NCBI GenBank assembly: GCA_024072375.1
Contig: CP099617.1
Coordinates: 3,975,001 to 4,039,000, forward strand
Origin: Sphingomonadaceae bacterium OTU29LAMAA1
Lineage (GTDB): Bacteria; Pseudomonadota; Alphaproteobacteria; Sphingomonadales; Sphingomonadaceae
Length of the DNA stretch: 64,000 nucleotides
Direction of reading: 5' to 3'
Shown one piece after another: positions 34,541 to 43,333 of the stretch. Positions within the stretch are counted from its first letter, which is position 1, and each line of letters begins with the position of its first letter. Under the pieces are notes generated by a model. That model ran no database searches. It saw nothing but the letters and a program-made list of their open reading frames with translations, and was not told the origin of the DNA. Position numbers and translations under genes: made by a program.

Positions 34541-35733
34541 GCCGCCGCTCCCTTCTTGCGACCACGGCCGGGCAGATAGCGGGTGAGCAGCTTGGCGACC
34601 TTGGAAAAGCCGCGCTCCAGCGCGCCGATCGGCTGCCCGCCCGGCACATAGGCGATCTGGTAGTACATCCACAGAATGATCCCGGCGAAGATGCAGAACG
34701 GCACCCACAGCGCGATCAGCGGATCGATGCGCCCGAGCTCGCCGATCGACGCCGCATATTCGTTCACCTTGTGATAGGCGACGATCATCACGATCGCGAG
34801 GAACACGCCGAAGCCCGAGTTCGATCGCTTCGGCGGCACACCGAGCGCGATCGCCAGCAGGGGCAGCAGGAACATCGTCGCCACCTCGACCAGCCGGAAA
34901 TGGAATTCCGATCGGCTGCTGTCGCGTTGTTCCGCGCTTGGTGAGGCATGACCCAGCTTTGCGAGTTCGGGCAGCGTGAACTCCAGGTTGCGTCCGCCGC
35001 GGGAGCGAAAATTCTCGTAGCGCGGCAAGGGGATCGGCAGATCGTGCGAGGTGAAGCTCAACACGCGCGGCACCGTGAAATTCGGGGCTTTGTGCACCAG
35101 CAGGCCCTTGGTCAGGCGAAAGATGATCGTGTTGGGATCGTCCGTCGCCAGAAACTGGCCCGATCGTGCGGTCACCGAATAGCTCGTGCCCTTGTCGTTG
35201 TAATAGACGAATATCCCGTCGAGCTTGCGGCCCTTGTCGTGGCTCTGTTCGATGCGCAGCGTCATGCGGTCGCCGAAATGCGTGAATTCGCCGACCTTGA
35301 TCGACGCACCCAGCGCGCCGGTGCGCAATTCGAAGCGCAGCTGCTCGTAATAGTAACGTGCCTTCGGCTGCACGAAGCCGACGATGGCGATGTTCAACGC
35401 CGCGAGGATCAGCGCGTACATGAACGGCACGCGCAGCATGCGCGTATAACTGACCCCTACCGCGCGTAGCACGTCGAGTTCCGAATTCGCCGCCAGTCGC
35501 CGGAACGCGAGCAGGATGCCGAGCAACAGGCCGATCGGAATGCCAAGCCCCAGATATTCGGGCAGCAGATTGGCGAGCATCCGCCACACCACACTGATCG
35601 GTCCGCCCTCGGTCGCGACGAAATCGAACAGGCGGCGGATGCGGTCGAGCACCAGCAGCATGGCGGCGATGATCAGCGTCGAAAATAGCGGCAGCGCGAT
35701 CAGCCGGGCCATGTAGCGGTCGAGGGATGTCAT
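34537..35733 (-). CDS. lptF: Lipopolysaccharide export permease LptF
   Basis: 398 residues. N-terminal transmembrane helices (PLFSTLIIAAMLLVL, LGLGIPIGLLLGILLAF), a jellyroll domain between about 120 and 270, and C-terminal helices (FGVFLAIVMIVAYHKV, ALWVPFCIFAGIILWM) mark the family. LptF and LptG extract lipid from the inner membrane with LptB. It is followed by lptG in an overlapping arrangement and preceded, 91 bases away, by the hybrid kinase gene on the same strand. Confidence 0.95.
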   Translation of the reverse strand: MTSLDRYMARLIALPLFSTLIIAAMLLVLDRIRRLFDFVATEGGPISVVWRMLANLLPEYLGLGIPIGLLLGILLAFRRLAANSELDVLRAVGVSYTRMLRVPFMYALILAALNIAIVGFVQPKARYYYEQLRFELRTGALGASIKVGEFTHFGDRMTLRIEQSHDKGRKLDGIFVYYNDKGTSYSVTARSGQFLATDDPNTIIFRLTKGLLVHKAPNFTVPRVLSFTSHDLPIPLPRYENFRSRGGRNLEFTLPELAKLGHASPSAEQRDSSRSEFHFRLVEVATMFLLPLLAIALGVPPKRSNSGFGVFLAIVMIVAYHKVNEYAASIGELGRIDPLIALWVPFCIFAGIILWMYYQIAYVPGGQPIGALERGFSKVAKLLTRYLPGRGRKKGAAA

Positions 35734-35824
35734 GCGGGAAGGGGCTCGGGCCGGGGCTGGAAAGGCCCGGTATAGGCGTCGGTAGCGCAGGCGTCAGCTA
35801 GAAAAGCCGCTTACGGTCACGCCG

Positions 35825-37786
35825 TCACTCGGCCGCGATCTGCTCGGGTGGGGCAGGGCGATCGCCCGTCACCGCCCGGCCGATCGCCCGCTCCAGCCCG
35901 ACGAGCGTGAACGGCTTGCGCAAGACCGGGTGCGATCCAAATTCGCTGGCGTTCGCCTCACCCGCGAAACCGGTGACGAACAACACCGGAATGTGCGGAA
36001 AGCGGGGTGCCAGCGCGGCGATCATCTCGGGTCCGGTCTGTCCCGGCATCAGCACGTCGGAAATGATGAGGTCGATGGCGTCATGCTCCGTCAGCAGGCC
36101 CGCCGCCTTGGCCGGCGCGTCGCAGGCGATGCCGTGGTGGCCGAGCTCCTCGAGCGCCCCCATCGTCGCGACGAGCACGCGCGGATCGTCTTCGACGACC
36201 AGCACCTGCAACCCTTCCACGACCATGTCGGACGGCAGGACATCGACCGGGGACACCACGCCGGGGCCGGCCGCCGCCATGTCGCGCGGCAGATAGAGCG
36301 TCACCGTCGTGCCACGGCCGACCGCCGTATCGATCGTGATAGCACCCGCCAATTGCCGCACCAGCGCGAAGATCTGGCTGAGGCCCAGACCGGTACCCTT
36401 GCCCGCTTCTTTGGTCGTGAAGAACGGCTCATACACCCGCTCGACCACGTCGGGGGTCATGCCGGTGCCATCGTCGGTCACCGCCAGCGTGACGTAATCG
36501 CCGGCGTCGCAGTGATCGACCTGATGATCCGACAGCGTCGCCGCGCCCGTCGCGATCACCAGCCGGCCGCGCCCGTTCATCGCGTCGCGCGCATTGACCG
36601 CCAGGTTCAGCACCGCGTTTTCCAGCTGGACGCGATCGGCCCGGACCAGCCAGCCACGCGCCTCGTCGCGGGTGACGACGGTGACCGCGTCGCCCAATGT
36701 CCGGTCGAGCAACTCCGACATGCCCGACACCAGCTGCGCCGCGACGATCGGTTCGGGCTTCAGCGATTCCTCGCGACTGAACGCCAGCAACCGCCGGGTC
36801 AGCGCCGCGGCACGATTTGCCCCATCGGCAGCATTGTCGAGGTGCCGGGCGACCGCCGCCGGATCGCTGGTCAACGCCCGCTTCGCCAGTTCCAGCCCGC
36901 CGAGAACCACTGCGAGCATGTTGTTGAAGTCATGGGCGATACCGCCGGTCAGCTGCCCCACCGCCTCCATTTTCTGACCTTGCCGAAGCTTGGCTTCCTG
37001 CACCCGCAACTCGTCGGTAGCCTGCGTCACCGCAGCGGACAGTTCCTCTGCGCGCTCCCGCTCCGCATCCGCCTCGGCCTGCGCCAGCGCGCGTTCGCCG
37101 ACCGCCTGCAGCGTGAACCAGCCGAGCACCAGCGCGCCGAGCACGATCAGCACGCCGAAGATCGCGAGCACGCCTGCGATCCGGCTCGACCGGTCGACGG
37201 TGCGCATCGCATCGGTGGTCCGCGCATCGAGCAGCGCGCGCTCGCCCGCGATGATCTCGTCCAGCGTCCGGTCGATCGCCGTCAGCGTCGGCGACGATCG
37301 CGCCGCGTAATAGCGCGCCAGCGCCTGACTGTTCTTGCCATAGGTGGTGCTGAGCGCCGTCAGCGACAGCTCCTCGCCACGTTGCATGTACGCGGTCCGC
37401 AATTGCGCTACCCGCGCACTCTGTTCGCCGGTCGCCTGCGTCAGCCGCTCCAGCCGGCCGAGCTGCGTCCCCGCCAGCCGCCATTGATCGAAGTAGATCT
37501 GCCCCAATGCCTGCTGGCCGCGGCCGCTGATGACGTAGCGGCCCAGCGACGCTTCAGACCGCGCGATCGTTCCCGACAGCGTCCGGGCGAGGATCATCAC
37601 GTCGTAACTGTGCGCCTGCGCCTGCAAGGCACGATCGCGCTGGCGGTTGGATTCGCCCAGCGTCACGATCAGCGCGACGAGCACCACCGCGCCCAGCAGA
37701 CCCATCACGACCAGCGTGATCATCCGCCAGGCCGCGTCGCCTCCCGGGGTTCCCCCCGGAACCATCTCGGCGTCATCCCGCGTCAC
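35825..37786 (-). CDS. CHASE3-type hybrid sensor histidine kinase
   Basis: 653 residues. Two membrane segments (about 22-43 and 205-225) frame a CHASE3-like helical sensor region. The catalytic core follows: HisKA GGIAHDFNNMLAVV with the phospho-His, N-box NLAVNARDAMNG, G1 DDGTGMTPDVV, F-box and GKGTGLGLSQIF. A receiver domain covers the last 120 residues (VLVVEDDPRV, phospho-acceptor in IISDVLMPG, conserved Lys in VLRKPFT). No output regulator is encoded nearby. Its place between spt and lptF suggests, but does not show, control of envelope lipid. Confidence 0.92.
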   Translation of the reverse strand: MTRDDAEMVPGGTPGGDAAWRMITLVVMGLLGAVVLVALIVTLGESNRQRDRALQAQAHSYDVMILARTLSGTIARSEASLGRYVISGRGQQALGQIYFDQWRLAGTQLGRLERLTQATGEQSARVAQLRTAYMQRGEELSLTALSTTYGKNSQALARYYAARSSPTLTAIDRTLDEIIAGERALLDARTTDAMRTVDRSSRIAGVLAIFGVLIVLGALVLGWFTLQAVGERALAQAEADAERERAEELSAAVTQATDELRVQEAKLRQGQKMEAVGQLTGGIAHDFNNMLAVVLGGLELAKRALTSDPAAVARHLDNAADGANRAAALTRRLLAFSREESLKPEPIVAAQLVSGMSELLDRTLGDAVTVVTRDEARGWLVRADRVQLENAVLNLAVNARDAMNGRGRLVIATGAATLSDHQVDHCDAGDYVTLAVTDDGTGMTPDVVERVYEPFFTTKEAGKGTGLGLSQIFALVRQLAGAITIDTAVGRGTTVTLYLPRDMAAAGPGVVSPVDVLPSDMVVEGLQVLVVEDDPRVLVATMGALEELGHHGIACDAPAKAAGLLTEHDAIDLIISDVLMPGQTGPEMIAALAPRFPHIPVLFVTGFAGEANASEFGSHPVLRKPFTLVGLERAIGRAVTGDRPAPPEQIAAE

Positions 37787-37837
37787 GGCAGCGATGCTAA
37801 CCCGTTTCGCCCCGCCTGCAAAGCACCCGCGGGGGCG

Positions 37838-39100
37838 TCAGCCGATCGCGCCCACGGCCTGTCCCGCGGCGCGGAATTTCGCGATGACCTCGTCGAGCTG
37901 CGCGGCGGTATGTTCGGCACACAGCGAACAGCGCAGCAGGAACGTACCCGCCGGAGTCGCCGGCGGGCGTGCCATGTTGACGTACACGCCCGCTTCCAGC
38001 AGCCCCTGCCACATCGCGACCGCCTGTTCCTGATCGTCGAGGATCACCGCGACGATGGCGCTGTCGGGCGCTTCGGTGCCGAGGCGGAAGCCCATCGCCT
38101 TCAGCCCGCCGTGCAGCTGGCGCGCGTTCGCCCACAATTGCTCGCGCTTGGCATGCGCGGTCTTCAGCTTGCGGATCGACGCCGCCGCGGTCGCGACCAC
38201 CGACGGCGGCAGGCTGGCCGTGAAGATATAGGGACGACAGGCGAGGCGGATCGCCTCGAACTTCGGATGGTTCGACACGCAGAAGCCGCCGACCGTGCCG
38301 ACCGACTTGGAGAAGGTGCCGACGACGAAATCGACCTCCGCCTCCAGCCCCTGCGCCTCGTACACGCCGCGACCGTTGGGGCCGTAGAATCCCATCGAAT
38401 GCGCCTCGTCGGACAGCACCATCGCGCCGTGCTTCTTGGCGACGGCGACCATCTCCTTCAGCGGGGCGATGTCGCCCAACATCGAATAGACGCCCTCCAG
38501 CACCACCAGCTTGGCGGGCTCCTTCGGCAACCGACCGAGCCGCTTGTCGAGGTCCTCGACGCTGTTGTGGCGGAACCGTACGATCTCGGCATTGCCCTGC
38601 TGGCAGCCGTCGTAGATCGACGCATGGCTGTCGGCGTCGAGGATGACGTATTCGCCCTTGCCCGCCAGCGTCGAGATCATGCCGAGATTGGCCATATACC
38701 CGGTCGAAAAGACAATCGCGCCGGTCATGCCATAGAATTCGCGCAACGCGGCCTCTGCGTCCATATGGTCGCGGAAGGTGCCGTTGAGCATGCGGCTGCC
38801 GTTGGTGCCCGACCCGAACTGGTCGAGCGCGGCGTGGCCGGCGGCAATGACGTCGGGGTCGAACGTCATGCCCATGTAATTGTAGGTGCCGAGCAGGATC
38901 GTGTCGCGACCGGCGATTACCGCCTCGGTCGGCGACTTCACCTGATCCATCACGATCGCGAATGGATCGGTGACGCCGGTGTCGATCAGCGCCTTGCGTT
39001 CGGCGATCAGATTGTCGAACTTCGACATCAGGTCGCGCTCGGGGGCGATCACGGGGGGATCGAGGTCCAGCGCCTCGGCCTGCAATCCGGTCTCGGTCAT
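37838..39100 (-). CDS. spt: Serine palmitoyltransferase
   Basis: 420 residues, the length of the well-studied Sphingomonas paucimobilis enzyme, with key residues at the same positions: His159 (ILDADSHAS), Asp231 (SDEAHSMG), and the PLP lysine Lys265 (GTFSKSVGTVGGF). It condenses serine with a C16 acyl chain to 3-ketodihydrosphingosine, the first step of sphingolipid synthesis, in the cytoplasm near the membrane. The gene starts two bases after the acp stop, suggesting coupled translation. It is the strongest taxonomic marker of this window. Confidence 0.97.
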   Translation of the reverse strand: MTETGLQAEALDLDPPVIAPERDLMSKFDNLIAERKALIDTGVTDPFAIVMDQVKSPTEAVIAGRDTILLGTYNYMGMTFDPDVIAAGHAALDQFGSGTNGSRMLNGTFRDHMDAEAALREFYGMTGAIVFSTGYMANLGMISTLAGKGEYVILDADSHASIYDGCQQGNAEIVRFRHNSVEDLDKRLGRLPKEPAKLVVLEGVYSMLGDIAPLKEMVAVAKKHGAMVLSDEAHSMGFYGPNGRGVYEAQGLEAEVDFVVGTFSKSVGTVGGFCVSNHPKFEAIRLACRPYIFTASLPPSVVATAAASIRKLKTAHAKREQLWANARQLHGGLKAMGFRLGTEAPDSAIVAVILDDQEQAVAMWQGLLEAGVYVNMARPPATPAGTFLLRCSLCAEHTAAQLDEVIAKFRAAGQAVGAIG

Positions 39101-39101
39101 G

Positions 39102-39344
39102 TCAGCCCTTCAACTTCTCGACGGCATCGGCGAGCTGGCCGATATTCTCGATCTCGGCCTGCATGTTCATCGTGATGATGATCTCGAATTCGTCCTCGAT
39201 CGCGGCGACGAAATCCATCACGGTCAGGCTGTCCCATTCCAGATCGCCCTGGAACGTGGTGGTTTCGGTCAGGTCGACGCCCTTCTTGTTGAAGGGGGCG
39301 ATCTGTGCCTTGATGATGTCGAGGATCTGGGTGCGGTCGGTCAT
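39102..39344 (-). CDS. Acyl carrier protein dedicated to serine palmitoyltransferase
   Basis: 80 residues from MTDRTQILDIIKAQI (39344); MSIMTDRT at 39353 is an alternative. The phosphopantetheine site is Ser in EWDSLTVMDF. It presumably carries the acyl chain used by serine palmitoyltransferase, as in Caulobacter where a similar acpR-type gene is needed for sphingolipids. The stop is two bases from the spt start. Confidence 0.92.
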   Translation of the reverse strand: MTDRTQILDIIKAQIAPFNKKGVDLTETTTFQGDLEWDSLTVMDFVAAIEDEFEIIITMNMQAEIENIGQLADAVEKLKG

Positions 39345-39387
39345 GATGCTCATCCGTCTGGCGGCCAAATACGGCAGGGTTGCGGCG

Positions 39388-40290
39388 CTATAGCAGTCCA
39401 TGGGCGCGATACCATCGCGCGGTTGCGGCAAGCCCCTCCGCAAGGGGGGTGGCAGGCGTCCAGAGCGACGCTGGCGGACGGCGGGATGGCCGGGCGGTCC
39501 AGTCGTCGTGAGAGAGATAGCCGACGCGATCGGGCGTCAGTTTCGCCTGCGCTTTGCGGACCGTCCGGTCGAACCTCGCCCCCATCATCAGCATGGCTTT
39601 CGGCAAATGCAGGGCGAGCACGCGTCGCCGTCCGACCGCGTGGCCGATCGCCTGCGCGAGGGCGGCGTGGGTGAGGGCATGGCCATCGTCCACCTCGTAC
39701 ACCGCAGCCGGCCCGGGCCGCGTCGCAAGCGTCAGCAGCAGCCGTGCGAGGTCGTCCACCGCAACCAGCGATACCCGCCCGCGGGGTGGAAGCAGGGCGA
39801 TGCCGAAGCGAGCCGCGCGGAACAGGTCGCGCATTTCCATGTCGCCGGGGCCGTAGACGCCGCTCGGGCGGACGATGGTCCAGTCGAGGTAGCTGCGCTC
39901 GACCAGCGTCTCCGCCGCCGCCTTCGACCAGCCGTAGTTCGAAAGCTGCGGTTCGCGTGCGGAAAGCGACGAAACGTGGACGAACCGGTGCACCCCAGCC
40001 TGCGCTGCGGCGGCGAGCATCGCGGCGGTGCCGTCGATGTTGCCGGCGACGAAGCTGGCGCGATCGGGGGCGTTCACCACGCCGGCGACATGGACGATGC
40101 AATCCGCACCGAAGGCGAGTTCGGCGAGGCTATTAGGGCGACCGAGCGCACCGGCGACCCACGTCACGCCGTCGCGTGCCGGCTGCGGGCGGCGGGTGAG
40201 GGCGCGAACGTGATGGCCGGCGGCCAGCGCCTGCGCGACGAGCGCCGACCCGACGAAGCCAGTGGCGCCGGTGATGGCAAGGATGGTCAT
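39388..40290 (-). CDS. NAD(P)-dependent epimerase-family oxidoreductase; candidate 3-keto-sphingoid/ceramide reductase
   Basis: 300 residues starting MTILAITGATGFVGSALV. The Rossmann GxxGxxG motif is at residues 8-14, and the SDR catalytic Ser and YxxxK appear in HVSSLSA and NYGWSKAAAE. It lies 43 bases upstream of acp and spt on the same strand. An epimerase-like reductase in the same position in Caulobacter (cerR) reduces the 3-keto group of the ceramide. The assignment rests on that synteny; other NAD-dependent sugar roles are possible. Confidence 0.82.
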   Translation of the reverse strand: MTILAITGATGFVGSALVAQALAAGHHVRALTRRPQPARDGVTWVAGALGRPNSLAELAFGADCIVHVAGVVNAPDRASFVAGNIDGTAAMLAAAAQAGVHRFVHVSSLSAREPQLSNYGWSKAAAETLVERSYLDWTIVRPSGVYGPGDMEMRDLFRAARFGIALLPPRGRVSLVAVDDLARLLLTLATRPGPAAVYEVDDGHALTHAALAQAIGHAVGRRRVLALHLPKAMLMMGARFDRTVRKAQAKLTPDRVGYLSHDDWTARPSRRPPASLWTPATPLAEGLAATARWYRAHGLL

Positions 40291-40388
40291 GCGCGCCCCG
40301 CCGCCCTGATGGCGTCGCCATCGCCGCAAGGGCGGGTTTCCATAACCCCGGATGTCAGCGATCGTGTCGCGAGCCAAGCCGGGCTGAA

Positions 40389-40412
40389 TCCCCGCCTGCG
40401 CGGGAATGACGG
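40389..40412. repeat. REP-like hairpin between proB and the sphingolipid genes
   Basis: TCCCCGCCTGCGCGGGAATGACGG contains a CCCCGC-CT-GCGCGGG hairpin with the GGAATGACGG tail of the dispersed repeat class. A weak partial arm (ACCCCGGATGTC) lies at 40345-40356. Confidence 0.5.
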
Positions 40413-40435
40413 TCTATCGGCTGGCGGCGACGGCA

Positions 40436-41536
40436 TCACACCAGCGCCAGATGGTTGCGATGGACCAGCGCCGCCCGCGGGGCGTAACCGAGGATCACCG
40501 CCTGCTCGTCCGAACGCGTGCCTACCAGCCGCACCGCCTCACCGGCGTCATATTCCGACAGGCCACGCGCCAGCACGCCGCCCGGTCCCTCGATCGTCAC
40601 CAGATCGCCGCGCGCGAAGCCTCCCTCGATCCGTGTCACACCCGCCGCCAGCAAACTGCTGCCCGCCGCCAGCGCCTTTGCCGCGCCTGCATCGACATGG
40701 ATCGCGCCTCTGGCCGTCAATCCACCCGCCAGCCACGCCTTGCGCGCGGTCGCGGACCGTTCTGCCACGAACCAGGTATGGCGTTGCTCGCCGGCGAGCG
40801 GATGGTCGAGCCGCCCGCTGGCGATCGCCAGATGCGCGCCCGCTGCGGTCGCGATCCGCGCCGCCGCGATCTTCGACACCATTCCGCCCGACCCCATGCC
40901 CGATGCCGAACCGGCGTCGGCCATCCCCGCCACCGCATCGATCCGCTCGACCGTCGCGATATGCCGCGCACCGGGATGCGTGTGCGGATTGGCGTCATAC
41001 AGTCCATCCACGTCGGACAGCAGCACGACGCCCTGTGCGCCTGCCGCCTGCGCCACCCGCGCGGCGAGCCGGTCGTTGTCGCCGAACCGGATCTCCTCTG
41101 TCGCGACGCTGTCGTTTTCGTTGATGACCGGCACGACGCCGAGGCCGAGCAGCCGGTTCAGCGTCGCCGCGGCATTCAGGTAACGCCGGCGATCCTCCAG
41201 ATCGTCGAGCGTCACCAGAATCTGCGCGGCGGTGATGTCATGCTGCCCCAGCAGCTCCGCCCAGGTCTGGCTCAGCACGATCTGTCCCGTGGCGGCCGCC
41301 GCCTGCGCATCCTCCAGGTTCGCGCGCCCGCCTTTGGTCAGGCCCAGCCGCCGCGCACCGAGCGCGATCGCGCCGGACGAGACGATCGCGACCTGCTGCC
41401 CCGCCGCGACACGGCCCGCGATGTCGGCCACCAGCGTCGCCAGCCACGCCCGGCGCACCGCGCCATCGGACGCGACGAGCAACGCCGACCCGACCTTGAC
41501 GATCAGGCGCGGACAGGTGGCAGGAGGAAATATCAT
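40436..41536 (-). CDS. proB: Glutamate 5-kinase
   Basis: 366 residues. The amino acid kinase domain (residues 1-255: LIVKVGSALLV, VSSGAIALG, VVPVINENDSVATEEI, LLSDVDGLYD, GSGGMVSKIAAA) is followed by a C-terminal PUA domain (GAIHVDAGAAKALAAGSSLL). The kinase makes gamma-glutamyl phosphate for proline synthesis and is feedback-inhibited by proline. It normally follows obg directly; here a Uma2 gene separates them. The ATG at 41536 has GGAGGAAA upstream. Confidence 0.96.
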   Translation of the reverse strand: MIFPPATCPRLIVKVGSALLVASDGAVRRAWLATLVADIAGRVAAGQQVAIVSSGAIALGARRLGLTKGGRANLEDAQAAAATGQIVLSQTWAELLGQHDITAAQILVTLDDLEDRRRYLNAAATLNRLLGLGVVPVINENDSVATEEIRFGDNDRLAARVAQAAGAQGVVLLSDVDGLYDANPHTHPGARHIATVERIDAVAGMADAGSASGMGSGGMVSKIAAARIATAAGAHLAIASGRLDHPLAGEQRHTWFVAERSATARKAWLAGGLTARGAIHVDAGAAKALAAGSSLLAAGVTRIEGGFARGDLVTIEGPGGVLARGLSEYDAGEAVRLVGTRSDEQAVILGYAPRAALVHRNHLALV

Positions 41537-41569
41537 GGACGGGGCGTTAGCGCTTCGTCCCCGTCCGGA

Positions 41570-42127
41570 TCAATCGCGCGAGAAGATTTCCTGATGCGGG
41601 ATCACGACGTTCAGCGAGGGGAGGGGTACGTCCGCCGGCATGTCGAATGCCTGCTCGTTCCACCCGCCGGGGCCGGTGCGCTGGACGATGCGCACCCGCT
41701 CGGTCGCGATGTCGACGAAGACGATCGTATCGACGCTCGGCAACGCCTTATATTCGTACAGCTTCGTCGTCAGATCGGTACGCGCCGTTCCGGCAGAGAG
41801 CACTTCGACGACGATGCGGGGATCGTCGAACGCCTTGTTATCGTCATTGTCCGACCCGCCGCGACCGCAATACACCGTCACATCCGGGTAGCGGATGGAG
41901 CGATCGTGCGTTCGTGCCGCCATATCGGAATTGAAGGGACGACACTCGCTGTCTCTCGATCGGGAGGCCAAGGCGACGATCACGTTGGTTTGCACCTGTG
42001 CATGGCGCGCCGTGCCGCCCGCCATCATCCGAATGACGCCGTTGTCGAGCTCGGCCTTATTGTCGCCGAAGTCGATCTCCAGGAATTCCTCAGCCGTGAG
42101 CAGCGGATATTCGGGTCGAGACGCCAT
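41570..42127 (-). CDS. Uma2-family PD-(D/E)XK nuclease-like protein
   Basis: 185 residues with the DUF820/Uma2 pattern: LTAEEFLEIDFGDNKAELDNG, RYPDVTVYC, PRIVVEVLSAGTARTDLTTKLYEY and a late VFVDIATERVRI strand. The conserved Asp, Glu and Lys of the restriction-endonuclease fold are present in those motifs. The function of Uma2 proteins is unknown; they are frequent, mobile-looking extra genes in some bacteria. It sits in the 300-base-scale obg-proB junction on the same strand. Confidence 0.85.
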   Translation of the reverse strand: MASRPEYPLLTAEEFLEIDFGDNKAELDNGVIRMMAGGTARHAQVQTNVIVALASRSRDSECRPFNSDMAARTHDRSIRYPDVTVYCGRGGSDNDDNKAFDDPRIVVEVLSAGTARTDLTTKLYEYKALPSVDTIVFVDIATERVRIVQRTGPGGWNEQAFDMPADVPLPSLNVVIPHQEIFSRD

Positions 42128-42157
42128 ACCCCGTCCATAGCATAGCCGTCGCCGCGA

Positions 42158-43204
42158 TCACACCGGCGACCAGGTGATCTCGTCCTCGCCCTCGTCGGTC
42201 GACGACACCGTTCCCGGGCCGGGGCCGATCGCCTCGAGCAATTGATCGAGCACCCAGTCCACACCGGTGCCCGCCGCGCCGGACAGCGGAATGACGTCGG
42301 TGCCGCTTGCCTCCGCCAGTTCGGTGGACAGCGCCTCGATCAGCTCCTCGTCGAGCATGTCGATCTTGTTGAGTGCGACGACGTGCGGCTTGTCGATCAG
42401 CCCGCCGCCGTAATTCGCCAGTTCCTCGCGCACGATACGATAGCTTTCGGCGACATCGTCGTCGTTGGCGTCGACCAGATGCAGCAGCACGCGGCATCGC
42501 TCGATATGGCCAAGGAAGCGGTCGCCGATCCCGGCACCCTCGGCCGCGCCCTCGATCAGTCCCGGAATATCGGCGACGACGAACTCGCGGCTCTTGTGCC
42601 GCACCACGCCCAGCTGCGGGCGGGTGGTCGTAAAGGCGTATGCGCCCACCTTCGCCTGCGCATTGGTGACCGCGTTGATGAAGGTCGACTTGCCGGCGTT
42701 CGGCAGTCCGACGAGGCCGGCATCGGCGAGCAGCTTCAGCCGCAGCCATACCCACGCCTCCTGATATGGCCAGCCGGTGCCATGCTGCCGCGGCGTGCGG
42801 TTGGTCGAGGTCTTGTAGCTGGCATTGCCGCGACCGCCATCGCCGCCGCGCAGGAACACCTCGCGCTGGCCGACCTCGGTGAAGTCGAGCAGCACCTCGT
42901 CCTTGTCCTCCGACAGGACCTGCGTGCCGACCGGCACCTTGATGAGCAGGTCGTCGCCGCCGCCACCTGTGCGATTGCTGCCCGATCCGCCATGGCCGCG
43001 CGGGGCACGGAAGTGCTGGGTATAGCGGAAATCGATCAGCGTGTTCAGTCCGGCGACCGCTTCGAAGATGATGTCGCCGCCCTTGCCCCCGTTGCCGCCG
43101 TCGGGGCCGCCGTACTCGATGAACTTTTCACGGCGGAAGCTGACGGCGCCGGGGCCGCCCGCGCCGGAGCGGACGAAGATCTTGGCCTGGTCGAGGAAAT
43201 GCAT
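42158..43204 (-). CDS. obg: GTPase Obg/CgtA
   Basis: 348 residues. The glycine-rich Obg domain (residues 1-158: RSGAGGPGAVSFRREKF, GGPDGGNGG) precedes a G domain with G1 GLPNAGKST, G3 DIPGLIEGAAEG and G4 NKIDML. It assembles the 50S ribosomal subunit and links growth to GTP. It is part of the rplU-rpmA-GNAT-obg-proB synteny, here separated from rpmA by about 4 kb. Confidence 0.97.
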   Translation of the reverse strand: MHFLDQAKIFVRSGAGGPGAVSFRREKFIEYGGPDGGNGGKGGDIIFEAVAGLNTLIDFRYTQHFRAPRGHGGSGSNRTGGGGDDLLIKVPVGTQVLSEDKDEVLLDFTEVGQREVFLRGGDGGRGNASYKTSTNRTPRQHGTGWPYQEAWVWLRLKLLADAGLVGLPNAGKSTFINAVTNAQAKVGAYAFTTTRPQLGVVRHKSREFVVADIPGLIEGAAEGAGIGDRFLGHIERCRVLLHLVDANDDDVAESYRIVREELANYGGGLIDKPHVVALNKIDMLDEELIEALSTELAEASGTDVIPLSGAAGTGVDWVLDQLLEAIGPGPGTVSSTDEGEDEITWSPV

Positions 43205-43333
43205 TCCGCCTCTTTAGCGGGATGGGCGCGAACGGCCACCCCCGCGTTGATCCGGTTGATGGCAAGGCGAATTTGGACGTTTCATTCGGACGAAAACGCA
43301 AAAGATCGTTGAAGCGACATTTACGGTAACGCT

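Noticed and set aside
35930..39175. 1081-codon frame opposite the hybrid kinase and spt genes
   Set aside because: Crosses three real genes antisense with biased composition; not a coding sequence.
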